DNA from: Megalonaias nervosa
Lineage: Eukaryota; Mollusca; Bivalvia; Unionida; Unionidae
Direction: 5' to 3'
Assembly: GCA_016617855.1 (NCBI GenBank)
Contig: JAECUM010092837.1
Coordinates: 186,001-250,000, forward strand
DNA length: 64,000 bases
Shown: piece after piece, positions 49,500-62,009 of the stretch
How the letters are laid out: each line of letters begins with the position of its first letter
Numbering within the stretch: position 1 is the first letter of the stretch
The notes under the pieces: generated by a model
What the model was told of the DNA's origin: nothing
The model's database searches: none
Seen by the model: only the letters and a program-made list of their open reading frames with translations
Translations under genes and position numbers: made by a program

Positions 49500-50010
49500 A
49501 GGTGTGAGGCTAATTACAATTGTAATCATAATTGATTGTCATCTATTACAGTGTGAGAAGTAATCATAATCATCGATTTCAGAAGCTCAATAATCGTAAT
49601 CATAACAGTCCTTCATTTTGGCAGTGTAATCATGATTACAAATGATTACAACCAAAAAAAAATCACTCATTGTATTCTTAATAACTGTAAGAATAATAAA
49701 AGTTTCCATAAACAAAAGACCATGAATGTTGACGAAAGAATGGGTAACTTCAGGTGGCCAATATACAATATAATTGTCAATGAACATTTGCAGAGTTAAA
49801 ATTGTTTGTTTTACAGTTATGCAGTGTATGATATCTGCCCTGAATAAAAATAGATAACAAGCAAAAACAAAGCAATCGTAATTGCAATCATTGCCCTATA
49901 ATCGTAATCATAATCATGGGTTCCAAATAAAGTGTAACTGTAATAGTCATCATCAGTACCAAACAACCTGTAATCATAGTTGTAATTGAGCACCTGTAAT
50001 CGACTCTATG
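49500..50010. repeat. Degenerate 'taatcat/gtaatcg' simple-sequence region
   Basis: Many short variants of 'gtaatcataatcat' on the plus strand and 'tgattacaattg' complements, interrupted by unrelated bases at 49680-49860. No unit length is fixed. Confidence 0.6.
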
Positions 50011-50570
50011 CCCACTTAAGAAGCATTAGAGGACAAATGCAGAAAAGTAAAACAATTTATCAGTGATGTTGACCTTGGGGATAAAACCCTGACTGTGAGA
50101 CATGAGATACCACAAAATTGAGAAGCATGTGTACCATGCTTAATCCCTGTATATCAAACTCTTTTTCATGGTATAAAGCAGAAAAAAAAACCCTCCCCCA
50201 AACCTTAACAATAATGCCAGTGACCTTCACCTTGAGAACAGTTGTCAAATGTTCAATGCAACACATTTTTTATCATAGGAAATACTACATCCCCTGTTTT
50301 TTTCTTTGAAATGGCTGAGGGCAAAAATAAAAATTTTAAGGATCAATGTGTGTAAATTCATGAGTTAATTTTACAGTACATAACACTGAAGTTTGTTTAC
50401 ATCTAGCTTATCATCTTTAAATATGGCGGTCTGGCAAATACATTTAAACAATCCTTCAAAACGAACAATAATGACTGACATGACTGATTGGTGGCTACTG
50501 CAGGGCATAACAGGAAAAAAATGGATGCTGGAAATAAAAATAATTGAGGACAGAAACTTGTAAGACGTAC

Positions 50571-50721
50571 CTTCACTGCATTATCTGGTGCTTTCTTGGC
50601 ACTCAGATTTTTAATTCTAAATTTAATCTGATCCACAGTCTTGCATGGTAACAAAAATTTCTTGATGAGCTCACAATAAAGAGGAAGGTGTCGGAACTGC
50701 TCCAAGCCAAGAGATAATAAA
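50571..50721 (-). CDS. GON4L: GON4L exon 3 of window (CKT..RIKNL..APDN block)
   Basis: The acceptor is tcccttgtag and the donor AAG|gtacgt. The 151-bp exon is one base plus 50 codons: LLSLGLEQFRHLPLYCELIK, then KFLLPCKTVDQIKFRIKNLS and AKKAPDNAVK. This is the most recognisable block of the family (vertebrate: [30 protein letters not shown]). It is a SANT/Myb-like region thought to mediate nuclear protein or DNA contacts. It splices to the exon at 25418 across a 25-kb intron, and the phase-0 junction K|EY continues the family alignment (APDN..K..Y). The composite transposon sits inside that intron. Confidence 0.95.
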
Positions 50722-51929
50722 CTACAAGGGACAAAATAATTCTGAATTAATATGATTAATCTGGCATCTAGAGCTAGACATTTGATCAATACACAGAAAG
50801 TACATGTATCTGAGTCTAATAGAAAGAAAACTTAACTACACGAGTATTAGTCTTTGTAACTTTTTTCCAAATGAGGAGACATCATGTTCATCTGATGAAT
50901 CCCAAAGAAACATGCACTACTGCTGGGCCAAGTGCGATCCCAAAATCCCCATCAAGCTACTTTATTATTATTGGGAGACGACCTAAGATATGATGCATGC
51001 CTGGGATGCCAGAATTAAAGTAAAACTCCTGATTCAGCCCAAGGTAAGTATTGTGCAAAAAACATCCTACAAAATGTAGTCTTGTTCCTATGTACCCAAA
51101 TGTAAGCATTTATTATTCTGTGTGTCACTGCATGTGTTTTGTGTCTTTATATTATATTGGTGCTCTTAGTTCACATTCCCATCTTGTTTCTAACTTCTTA
51201 GGAATAAAGCACCAATATCCGTGTGTGTGTGTGGGAAGGCACCATTGTCTTGTATTAGATGCTCATGTACCAGATATAGTTTTTGAAGAAAGCCTTGGTT
51301 CAGGAGGAGATCTCAATCAATATTACAGAAATGCCTGATAGATGAACAAGATCAACAAGCATCCAGACCTGATTCCAGAGTACAGGTCTGAGTGGATGTC
51401 ATCAATAGTATTTGCAAAGGGATTTGTCAGGCCCTGCAACTGGGCATTACATGATCAATACCCTCAAAGGACTGAGGTGCTCCAAGCTATACTTCAACAC
51501 ATTTTTTGTGAGACTATGCTATAAGAACAAGTGTTTCCCTTTATGCACATTTGTGCATCAGAGACCTGCATTCAAGATATCTGACATACAATGTTTAGAA
51601 TGAGAGATGGTATTATGCATCCTTCGAGCATTGGCATCGTTATGAAGGAGTAGCTTCCCCTAATCTCACGAGCTCTCACATGATTTCCATTGAGCTCAGC
51701 AACATGTCGTCCTGACAACCTTTAATGCTTGTCAGACTAGAAAATGATCTCCAGATGAAAATGGAGTGCACTCAGAATCAGTAGCCATAAAAGTGAAAAA
51801 AGCAGAACACAAAAGAGAAACAGTGGATGTAATTTTAATGAAAAATGGAGAAAATAATTCCCTTGACCATTACCGGTGTGACTTGTGATCGTGTGATTGC
51901 GAAGACTGCAAAAGTGAATAATCCATGTA

Positions 51930-52375
51930 ATGAAGTTTGAAAATTTTCTGTCATATAACATCCACAACTCTCACAGTAAAGCATTTCACTTAATATCTGG
52001 CACCATTTTGTTTAAAAACATAGACTGGTTCACTACCTATGTGATCAATAAAATGAATCTGTTAGGCAAAGTTCATTTTGAAGAAACCCCAGTGTCTTCT
52101 TTTAAATGGATCATGTACAGTTGCTATAAACAGCAAATAAGGAAAACACTCTTACGCTATTCTTAAGCAGCAGTCATGTTTTTAAGAATATTCTCAAATT
52201 TATATGAGAGGAATTAAAGAAATGATAATAAAATGACAAAAACAATTTTTATTGCTTTATGTTTATTTATTTTTTACTGTAACATATAAGGGTAATCCAT
52301 ATGCAGTCTTGCGGAAAACATAAATTTGGTGAAAAGGCATAATGATTATGCCAAAAGCATAATGGTTGGCTTGTA
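51930..52375 (+). repeat. About 440-bp dispersed repeat, copy 1
   Basis: Starts 'tgaagtttgaaaattttctg', includes 'acatccacaactct', 'tagactggttcactacctat', 'gttgctataaacagcaaata', 'tgacaaaaacaatttttatt'. A second copy in the same orientation lies at 62010-62455. The preceding 50.8-51.9 kb has no recognisable gene. Confidence 0.8.
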
Positions 52376-52654
52376 TGGTACTGTGCAAAACCAGCTCCAT
52401 TAAATGTACAAACCATCACAATTAAATGCAAAAAAAGGAAATTTTTTCTTTTAAAGAAATTTTTTTTTAAAAATTTACCCGGGGGGAAAAAAAAATTCTG
52501 GAATTGGCACTGAAAAACTGGGACAGTCAGCTGAGCGGAAACACACATATCTATTTTTTGGGCCTTATTCGATCAGAAAATGCAAAAAGATAAATATGTA
52601 AATTTTATGTCATGAGGCTTGTTTTCCCACAAACTGGCTCATATATATATTGCT

Positions 52655-54518
52655 GGGTTGAGCACTATCTCGAGCTGTATGCAATCCAAAACGTCGTCAC
52701 TGACACCGCCCTGAATGCCATCCCAGACGTGCCAGTCATGGAGGAACTACACACACCCCCCACCCTGGAAGAGCTCAGAAAAGCCATCGACTGCCTCGCT
52801 TGTGGGAAGGCCCCTGGGAGCGATGGCATCCCACCTGAAGTCCTCAAGAGCGGGGAAACCAGCACTACTCCAGCCCTTGCACAAACTCCTCTGCCTCTGC
52901 TGGGAACAGGGACACATCCCCCAGGACATGTGAGACGCCAAGATCATCACTTTGTTCAAGAACAAAGGAGACTGTAGTGACTGCAACAACTACCGGGGTA
53001 TCTCCCTCCTCAGCATTGTCAGAAAGGCTTTCACCCGTGTTGCCCTGCTGTACTTGCAGACCCTAGCCTCCCGCGTCTACCCAGAATCCCAGTGTGGCTT
53101 CCGAGCCGGCCGGTCAACTGTAGACATGATCTTCTCACTACGCCAGCTGCAGGAGAAGTGTTGTGAGCAGCAGATGCCCCTCTACATCGCCTTCATAGAC
53201 CTGACGAAGGCGTTTGACCTGGTCAGCCGGAGCGGACTCTCCAGGCTCCTGCAGAAGATCAGCTGACCCCCATCATTGTTCGCTGTTGTCATGTCGTTCC
53301 ACAAGAACATGCACAGCACAGTGTGCTTCAATGGCACAACATCGGAGGTCTTCCCAGTCAGCAGTGGAATGAAGCAATGTTGCGTCCTTGCGCTGACGCT
53401 CTTTGCCATCTTCTTCTCCATGCTCCTCCAGTACGCCTTCAAGAACTGCAGCGAGGAAGTGTACATCCACACCAGGGCAAACGGCAAGCTGTTCAATCGC
53501 TTGTCTCCGTGCAAAGACAAAAGTCACAGAGGTTCTCATCTGTGAACTGCTCTTTGCCGACGATGCAGCCTTGACATCACACAGAGAAGATGGACTGCAG
53601 CAGCTGGTATGTTGCCTCTCCCACGCCTGCAACGAGTTTGGACTGACCATCACTTCGAAGAAGACGAACCTCATGGCGCAGGATGCAGACTCCCCTCCCA
53701 CCATCGCCATTGATGGGTACAACCTCGAAGTTGTTGAGAACTACACATACCTTTGGTCCACCATCTCCAGCTCGCTCTCCGTTGATGCCGAGGTGTACGG
53801 CAGGATTGCCAAGGCAGCAGCAGTTATGGCCAGACTGAACCAGAGGGTCTGGAACAACCCCAACCTCACTGAGAAGACCAAACTGCATGTCTACCAGGCC
53901 TGCATGCTCAGCACACTCCTCTACAGCAACAAGGCATGGACCACCTACACGAGCCACAAAAGGAAACTCAACAGCTTCCACCTGAGATGCCTGCGGCGCA
54001 TTCTGTGCATCCAGTGGCAGGACAAAGTACACAACATAGAGGTTCTGGAATGAACCAGCATGTTCTCCATTCTCAGCGAGAGGCGCCTTCGCTGGCTCGG
54101 CCACATCAAGAGAATGGACCCAGGCCGTATTCCCAAGGACCTGCTATACGACAAGTTAGCAGAAGGCACACGACTGACTGGACGGCCACATCTGTGTTAC
54201 AATGATGTCTGCAAGACATGAAGACAGCCAACATCAATGTCAATGACTGGGGGAGCTGTGCTGACGACCGCTCTGCCTGGCACCTTGCTGTCAGACAGGG
54301 CATTCAGAAAGCCGAGGAAGTGAGAAACACAAACCTCGCTACAAAGAGAGCCAGGAAGAAGGCAAAACAACAACAGCGTCAACAAGCATCAACGTTCGCC
54401 TGCAGCAAGTGCAACAGAGACTGTCACTCTAGGGTCGGACTCTTCAGCCACTTGTGAAAGTGCAGATAGGACACCCAACCGGAAGCTACACCATCGTCTC
54501 CCGAAGATGGATGGATGC

Positions 54519-54577
<59 letters not shown>

Positions 54578-54585
54578 TATGTATT
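52655..54585 (+). mobile_element. 5'-truncated non-LTR retrotransposon with TA-microsatellite 3' end
   Basis: A GC-rich block in AT-rich surroundings. In order: a pre-RT segment (CLACGKAPGSDGIPPEVLKS), KNKGDCSDCNNYRGISLLSI, GFRAGRSTVDMIFSLRQLQE, FIDLTKAFDLVSR, LFADDAAL (catalytic DD), KKTNLM, YTYLWSTIS, LRWLGHIKRMDPGRIPKDLL, and a C-terminal zinc finger CSKCNRDCHSRVGLFSHL. It ends in (TA)n at 54520-54580. The endonuclease and 5' end are absent. The reading frame is broken near 52850 and 53510, with stops at about 52929, 53264 and 54051 and another shift near 54215. The clade is uncertain (Jockey/CR1/I-like range). Confidence 0.9.
52952..54053 (+). pseudogene. Reverse transcriptase pseudogene of the non-LTR element
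   Basis: Covers the RT fingers, palm and thumb. The FIDLTKAFD and FADDA motifs keep the catalytic aspartates, but a TGA after LLQKIS (53264) and a frame change near 53510 separate them. Antisense to GON4L, inside the intron between exons 50721 and 56534. Confidence 0.88.
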
Positions 54586-56530
54586 ACTTTATGAAGTAAT
54601 GTACCAGCTTACATTTTGGTGGAATATTAATCACAATATTTAAAAGAATGAAGGTTACACATTAATTGGCTGAAAATAATTACTAGAAAAAAATTTACAT
54701 ACTTTATTCAGAAGATGCCTATGCATGCGACAACTGTACATAATAGAAGGCTTGAACTTAAACACTGCATTTAATTAAGCTATCCTAATGTGCCTGTTTT
54801 AAAAATGAAACTAAGTGTGTAAAATTTACATATCAGACAACTTATGCTTAAAATATATTTAAAAAAAAACTAATTCACCTGAATTGGCCAATAAAGCAAG
54901 TGAGAAAGCAGTTGGCCATATGTTCTCTGTGTCCTTTTTCACTGGGTGTATTTGTTGTGAAAATAAAATGTTACTTTCATAAAAATTATTCACAGTCAAT
55001 AGCAGAAATAAAAAAAGTCTTGCAATTCCTATAATGAAGATACCAAAGAATTTAATTCACTTTAGGAGCCCCTATGATAATTTCATAAAATCTGTCACAA
55101 AGGAATACATCCACCCCTTTTTATTGCTATAAACAAAATGAAATATTTTGGTTCCTATGTGGATATAGAGTGTACATCTTAATATGAATCTTACAGACGG
55201 AAGGAATAAAAATTGATCATAAAATAATTGCTATTAGTAATTGCTAATTTTTAGTGGTGTGATATTGTCCATATGGAAGTACCAGATGTGACAAATCAGG
55301 GAAAACTGTATTATTTTCAACCAACTTGAGTCTAAAAACTGAACTTCTTTCATCTCTAACATTTAACAACTGAAATCATCCAGCTCCACTTCTAAAAACT
55401 GTGAATTGTTAATCATACATATATGTCCTCAAATTTATGTAGATAAGCATTAACAATAGTGCTGCTAACAAAATGCATGATATGGCACTTCATTACCAGA
55501 GATGCCAAGACCTGGGCATGCTTATCAGGAACCTCGGCATAAATTTTTGGGAATCAAGGCATCTCATCCAGATAGGACAATATGTTCTTTAAAAGAATAA
55601 ACAATTTCGTCTCCTGATGAGCCTATTCATACTTGTACATAGTTTTTAACAAGGTCCAATGAGAACAAATATGGTGTATCAATTTCTCTAAGTGAAACAT
55701 CTGGAGTTCCTTCAATATCTAGACAAAACAAGAACCATAAACATTCACTTTCCACATAAATTATCTGCATGTCTCATTTCGTCCTATCATCTTTCCTGAA
55801 TTTTTTCACCTATTTAGAGTCTAATTTACTGGTTTGTTGTTATTTACATTCAGTGTTTACACTGAGAAACTATATCCCACATGGAAAAATCCTTTTCAAA
55901 ATTTTATCATATAAAATATTTTTTCCAGGATATTGTCTCTATTATTCAGAATGCAGAATTTTTGCTGAAAATTGATAATACTTCAACAAAAGTCCAGAAC
56001 AGTGTGCATCTCTGCATTACCATATTGGTCATTACACCATGTATTCTGGCAATATGACTTCACATGAGCACTGCAAAAGCTATACATTTTTAATGAATTC
56101 AAACTTCAGGTAAGATAATCAAATTATATATAAGAGATCCTGAACTTTGCTAGCTACAAGTGTAAATGGACAGATGGAAACAGTGATTACAATTGGGCTC
56201 CTGCATCTTCATAACATTTTCAAATAAATATTTATCAATTTTCATATGTACAATCGTACAAGAAAGATGCAACATGTGACAAATTTTGCATTGCCTTGGA
56301 GTAGTGGGGGCGAGTACAGGGGTGTGGGTTGGGGTGCACGTGATTGTAAAAAAGCATTGGAATTGGTGGTGGTAAACCAATGCAGTTACTTTACTTAATC
56401 ACTGCTGTAATCAGACTCCTGATGTCAGGACTGGAGAAAAAAAATTAGCTATTCTGCGCATATCACTAAGCTCTTAAGCCCTTATTAAAAACTGTAAAAT
56501 TTTACAAGTACGAATACTGACATCTAGACT
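54586..56530. other. Intronic sequence, nothing supportable
   Basis: AT-rich, with small unsupported ORFs. No repeats of the described families could be aligned by eye. Confidence 0.4.
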
Positions 56531-56533
56531 TAC

Positions 56534-56750
56534 TTATCCTCCGAGTCAAAAAATTTGACTCTTTCCTTGTCCTTGTCAATATCATTTGGGATAAGGAAGT
56601 TGCCATGTGGCAACAACTTGTGATACATGAAGACTGGGCTGTTCCACATAATGTCTTTCTGCCTGTGACTGAAGTTTGGCAGAGAGGACTTGGGGATGGC
56701 TGTCCCTGATGTACCAAAACAAGATGTCAATAGCTCCTGAATTCTCTTAC
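56534..56750 (-). CDS. GON4L: GON4L exon 2 of window (PVFMYHKLLP block)
   Basis: The acceptor is tctgttttag (above 56750) and the donor AA|gtaagt. The translation begins KRIQELLTSC and contains PVFMYHKLLPHGNFLIP followed by KFFDSED. This matches the vertebrate motif KVFMYPELLP...VFTKAEDNLLALGL. The exon ends with two bases (AA) of a codon completed as AAT (Asn) by the next exon, giving EDN|LLSLGL across the junction, exactly as in the vertebrate protein. That junction agreement is strong support for both exons. Length 217 bp (phase 1 in, phase 2 out). Confidence 0.9.
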
Positions 56751-57367
56751 CTAAAACAGAACAATACATTAAAATCATGTAATGGGTTCCAAAGAACAAT
56801 GTCTCTTGCCTTTTTTTCAGGTTGTGACAGAATTTAATAAAAAAAATTTGTTCAAAAGATCATATCTTCTTTTGCATCTTTGTTATTAATTTTTCCCCCA
56901 TATCTAATGCTGAAAAGAATCAGTCTATCTTCACGTTAACAGTACTCAACAAGGCTGATGACATGCAGACATACACACTTAAAGGATAAAGAGAGCTAAG
57001 TAAACAAAATTTTGATATATCTGCATCAAGCAGAAATCAAAACTACCATAGACAGTGTAAAGTTGCCTATTGTCAATTAGTTATTATTCAAAGAGTGCCA
57101 ATGTTTATGGTTTTTGTGGGTAATTCAGACCATGAATTTAAAGTCACAATGAAATATGAACTAAGCTGATATTTTAAGAGACCCCCCCTTTGCCATATGC
57201 AATGGTAAAGCATCACTCATTTGTTTGTTTTAATATCATCTCGAAATAAATATAATGGCAGGTTTATGAAAAATAATGAGGAATCATTTATTCTGATGCA
57301 AAACCTTCATAAATTTGATAGCTCTGTACTAATGTAATAACTCTAATTCGAGAGTAATAAAGCAAAG

Positions 57368-58738
57368 AAACTCATTATTTGTGTATTTCCATGCTTCCCA
57401 AAGTAACTCATGGTTTGTGTACTTCCATACTTCTGAAAGTAACTCATGGTTTGTGTACTTCCATACTTTTTAAAGTAATTCATGGTTTGTGTACTTTATA
57501 TACTTCCTAAAGAAACTCATGGTTTGTGTACTTCATATACTTCCAAAAGCAATTCATGGTTTGTGTGCTTTACATACTTCTCAACATAACTCATGGTTGG
57601 TGTACTTTACATACTTCCCAAAGTAACTCATGGTTTGTGTACTTTATATACTTCCCTAAGTAACTCATGGTTTGTGTGCTTTATATACTTCCCTAAGTAA
57701 CTCATGGTTTGTGTGCTTTATATACTTCCTAAAGAAACTCATGGTTTGTGTACTTCATATACTTCCAAAAGCAATTCATGGTTTGTGTGCTTTACATACT
57801 TCTCAACATAACTCATGGTTGGTGTACTTTACATACTTCCCAAAGTAACTCATGGTTTGTGTACTTTATATACTTCCCTAAGTAACTCATGGTTTGTGTA
57901 CTTTATATACTTCCCTAAGTAACTCATGGTTTGTGTGCTTTATATACTTCCCTAAGTAACTCATGGTTTGTGTACTTTATATACTTCCTAAAGTAATTCA
58001 TGGTTTGTGTACTTTACATACTTCTCAACATAACTCATGGTTGGTGTACTTTACATACTTCTCAACATAACTCATGGTTTGTGTACTTTATATACTTCCT
58101 AAAGTAATTCATGGTTTGTGTACTTTACATACTTCTCAACATAACTCATGGTTTGTGTACTTTATATACTTCCTAAAGTAATTCATGGTTTGTGTACTTT
58201 ATATACTTCCTAAAGAAACTCATGGTTTGTGTACTTTATATACTTCCAAAAGCAATTCATGGTTTGTGTGCTTTACATACTTCTCAACATAACTCATGGT
58301 TGGTGTACTTTACATACTTCCCAAAGTAACTCATGGTTTGTGTATTTCTATACTTCCCTAAGTAACTCATGGTTTGTGTGCTTTATATACTTCCCAAAGT
58401 AACTCATGGTTTGTGTACTTAACATACTTCTCAATGTAATTCATGGTTTGTGTACTTTATGAACTTCCCAAAGTAACTCATGGTTTGTGTATTTTCTATA
58501 CTTCCCTAAGTAACTCATGGTTTGTGTACTTTATATACTTCCCAAAGTAATTCATGGTTTGTGTATTTCTATACTTCCCAAAGTAACTTGTGGTTTGTCT
58601 ATTTCTCTGCTGCATTAACTAACTCTTGGTTTGTGTACTTCTATACTTCCCAAAGCAATGCATGCTTTGTGTACTTCTATGCTTCTCAAAATAACTCGTG
58701 GCTTGTGTACTTCAATACTTCCCAAAGCACATACCATA
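57368..58738 (+). repeat. 37-bp minisatellite, about 37 copies, with 222-bp higher-order repeat
   Basis: Unit 'gtaactcatggtttgtgtac' plus 'tttatatacttcccaaa'; starts at 57623, 57660 and 57697 give a 37-bp period. A six-unit block that includes the variant 'cataactcatggttggtgta' recurs at about 57517, 57738 and 58226. No unique spacers between units. Confidence 0.95.
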
Positions 58739-59084
58739 TTCATTTATAATAATTAATACTCACTAAAACTTGGAACATTCCAATGAAATCTAGAAACATC
58801 AACAAAACATGACAGCAATATGGCAATAATAGATTGAGCCTTTTCTAAGCATATTCATCTTTAAATAACATTAGTTGATTTTATTCCAAGAAAATATCCA
58901 AAACAATACATGGATCATGAGAACACTGTGTTATCTTCTGTTAGACACTCTTCCATGCTGAATAGATATATTAATGTGAAAACAAAAACTACCATGACTG
59001 ATTGATACATTGTTTCATTAATAAAAAAAAATGTTCAGTATATTATTAGTACTACTGCACTATTCCAGTGAGCAAACTGGAGTA

Positions 59085-60042
59085 GTGCATTAGTATGGAT
59101 ACTAAATACGTTTCATACACATAATTACTAAATAAACAATTAGTATGGATACTAAATGGGTTTCATACACATAATTACTAAATAAACAATCAGTATGGAT
59201 ACTAAATGGGTTTCATACACATAATTACTCAATAAACAATCAGTATGGATACTAAATAGGTTTCATACACATAATTACTCAATAAACAATCAGTATGGAT
59301 ACTAAATGGGTTTCATACACATAATTATTCAATAAACAATCAGTATGGATACTAAATAGGTTTCATACACATAATTACTCAATAAACAATCAGTATGGAT
59401 ACTAAAAAGGTTTTGATACACATAATTACTCAATAAACAATCAGTATGGATACTAAATAGGTTTCATACACATAATTACTCAATAAACAATCAGTATGGA
59501 TACTAAATAGGTTCATACACATAATTACTCAATAAACAATCAGTATGGATACTAAATAGGTTTCATACACATAATTACTCAATAAACAATCAGTATGGAT
59601 ACTAAATAGGTTTCATACACATAATTACTAAATAAACAATCAGTATGGATACTAAATAGGTTCATACGCATAATTACTCAATAAACAATCAGTATGGATA
59701 CTAAATGGGTTTCATACACATAATTACTCAATAAACAATCAGTATGGATACTAAATGGGTTTCATATGCATAATTACTCAATAAACAATCAGTATGGATA
59801 CTAAATAGGTTTCATACACATAATTACTCAATAAACAATCAGTATGGATACTAAATGGGTTTCATATGCATAATTACTCAATAAACAATCAGTATGGATA
59901 CTAAATGGGTTTCATACACATAATTACTAAATAAACAATCAGTATGGATACTAAATAGGTTTCATACACATAATTAATCAATAAACAATCAGTATGGATA
60001 CTAAATGGGTTTCATACACATAATTACTAAATAAACAATCAA
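59085..60042 (+). repeat. 50-bp minisatellite, about 19 copies
   Basis: Unit 'cagtatggatactaaatggg' plus 'tttcatacacataattactc' and 'aataaacaat'; starts at 59191 and 59241. Copies are more than 95% alike, with gggt/aggt and c/a alternations and a few one-base losses, so the array is young. It lies in the same intron as the 37-bp array. Confidence 0.97.
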
Positions 60043-60698
60043 ATCACACTTTCTCATAGCTTAGTTTAATCATGTCTGTCCAAAGCCAGACCTGGCAACC
60101 TTGACGAGACTGTCTCAGTAAGGCAGTTGATTCCTTTCTGTAAATTTGACCAGTTTTCAGTAAGGTGTAACAAAATATCATATTATTATAAAGCTGGAAA
60201 ACGTATTTAAAAGTTCAGTATTCAAAACATGCAACGATGATAAAAATTATGTTCAGCTGCCAAGTTTGTAAAGTACACATAGACTTTTTTTACCACTAGT
60301 ACAGTTGAACAAACTTCAGTTCCAAACCCTATGCAGCTCAATGGCTTGTTGCTATCTCTCAACCTGACATAATTCTTGAGATTTTTGTTCCATTTCACAT
60401 GACGACAGCAATCATATCTCTTGCCATGAGATATAATCAAATTGACATGTGATGTCCAATAAATGTAACTGAATCCCTTCTTGCTTTTATTCACAAGAAT
60501 CTGAAAATTCCTTTATATTTTTCTGTGTTGCTTATTAAAACTTTTTAGAGGCTTGTTTTACTTTTCTTCTTCAACATGCATCGCTTGCTGGATGCCATTT
60601 TTAAAAAAAAGTAACTCAATTAATTGGAACAGCACTATGAAAGACCATCCATATGCTCTTCTAGTCTATGACCAGCTAAAAATCTTTGACTACCTGAC
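60043..60698. other. Intron; family A tail fragment at 60640-60680
   Basis: 'gaccatccatatgctcttct' followed by 'agtctatgaccagctaaaaa' matches the 3' terminus of family A. Otherwise no feature. Confidence 0.45.
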
Positions 60699-60873
60699 CT
60701 TGTTTTATTGCGAGACTTTTCTTGTTCTTGTCTAGTGATTTGGTTGGACTGGATTCACATTTCCACAATTCTTCATTGTTGACAATAGCACAAGCTTCCA
60801 CCAAGTTGCAAGCTTGATATGCAGTTTTTGGAACAAAGACTGCAGATGACTTTCCAAGGTTAAACAGTTCATT
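60699..60873 (-). CDS. GON4L: GON4L exon 1 of window (conserved N-terminal block)
   Basis: The acceptor is a long T run plus CAG (T14 then cag, 60874-60876). The exon reads NELFNLGKSSAVFVPKTAYQ and onward, with the conserved phrase QACNLVEAC matching the QPCNLM block of vertebrate GON4L/YY1AP1 just before the PVFMYxxLLP segment. Two donors are possible: CAAG|gtcagg (end 60699) and CAG|gtagtc five bases further. Only the first leaves one base, which the next exon (beginning GT AAG AGA) needs, so I chose it. It lies about 3.9 kb upstream of the next exon; that intron is filled largely by two minisatellites. Confidence 0.75.
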
Positions 60874-61730
60874 CTGAAAAAAAAAAAAAATCCTCTCCAA
60901 AAGTGTAGGAAAGTTACAGCTTTAATTAACAAGTGAAATAATCTCAAGAAGTTTATTATGAAGAGGCTGTTACAAACATGACCAGAGTCTCCCACATCAA
61001 TGAGAACAAATTTTGAATTTTGGAAACATGGGCTGCAGTCTGGGCCTGTTACAATAGAGGCTAAAATATCTTCAAATGATGATTACAAAGATCTGACACA
61101 GATCACAAGAACATAAAATACAGTTCACAGTCACCCAAAAGATATAGAATAATGCATCTACATGATTGCTGAAAATTCAGCTCTGAGCTACACACAAAAC
61201 AACAAAAAAAAAGTGCAAGGATTAAAACAAAAATGCTTCAAAATGACAGTGATATACTCTTTCTCATGAATGTGGTACTCCTCTGCAAGTTACATGAATC
61301 TGCAGGTAGCAGTGCTTGAGAAAGCAAATATTTAAGTATATTATAATTGTAAATAATTAAACAATCACATTAACATTTGGGATATTAGCGTGCAACCTTG
61401 CGAATCCAGCCCTACTAAAAGACAAAAATTGTCTTTTTCTAAAATATACTAAGAGCAATAACTCTTACCTATTACCAATGTAAGGTGGTTGCTAGTTCTA
61501 TTTTAGCTGAGCAATATACTAACAAGGATGCTCACATGGCGGGGTGGTTGGGAGGGTTTTTAAGTAATGTGATTGGGTAAGCATACATGCCAAACCCCTG
61601 AGAGGCATAAGTGTATTGCCATTATAAGTGGCAAAAAGTGCAATTTGGGCATAAAAAGTGTAATCAATATATTATATGCCGGAATTACAATTTACAGCAA
61701 GTATGAATAAGACACATTGTTACAACTAAC

Positions 61731-61812
61731 CTGGTTCTGCAACTGGTCAAAATCCTTGCTACAAAGGGTACAATCCATATGGATTAGAATCAGAATACAA
61801 ACACAAAATAAG
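61731..61812 (-). CDS. Possible upstream GON4L exon (weak)
   Basis: On the minus strand a pyrimidine-rich acceptor (ttttcag, just above 61812) and a GTTAGT donor (61725-61730) bound 82 bp. One frame is open and ends in phase 0, which fits the AAT-first frame of the next exon at 60873. Its 3' half would read DCTLCSKDFDQLQNQ; the 5' half is hydrophobic and unlike GON4L. An internal acceptor (cctttgtag) could make a shorter 28-bp exon. No recognisable homology, so this may be chance. Confidence 0.25.
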
Positions 61813-62009
61813 CTGAAAAATTATTTATATTCAGCACTCACTTTAACTAGTCTACATGTGTAACTTTCGCTGAAAGATCACATACTGGAATACTGTAATG
61901 ATCATAGTCAGTTGCTCAGAGTGCTGTATTACATTATTCTCATATTCTTCTTTTAAAATTTGTAAACCGGTATTAATTTGTCCTTTTTTCAGATTTGACA
62001 TGTTTTGAA

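Noticed and set aside
53273..53722. 149-codon minus-strand ORF, and 175 codons at 53577-54104
   Set aside because: Antisense to the reverse transcriptase; long only because of the high GC content.
59085..60042. CRISPR-like regular array
   Set aside because: The 50-bp units abut one another with no unique spacers, and the context is an animal intron. The same applies to the 37-bp array.
60222..60494. 90-codon minus-strand ORF as a GON4L exon
   Set aside because: No family similarity, and the flanking exons already join in phase without it.
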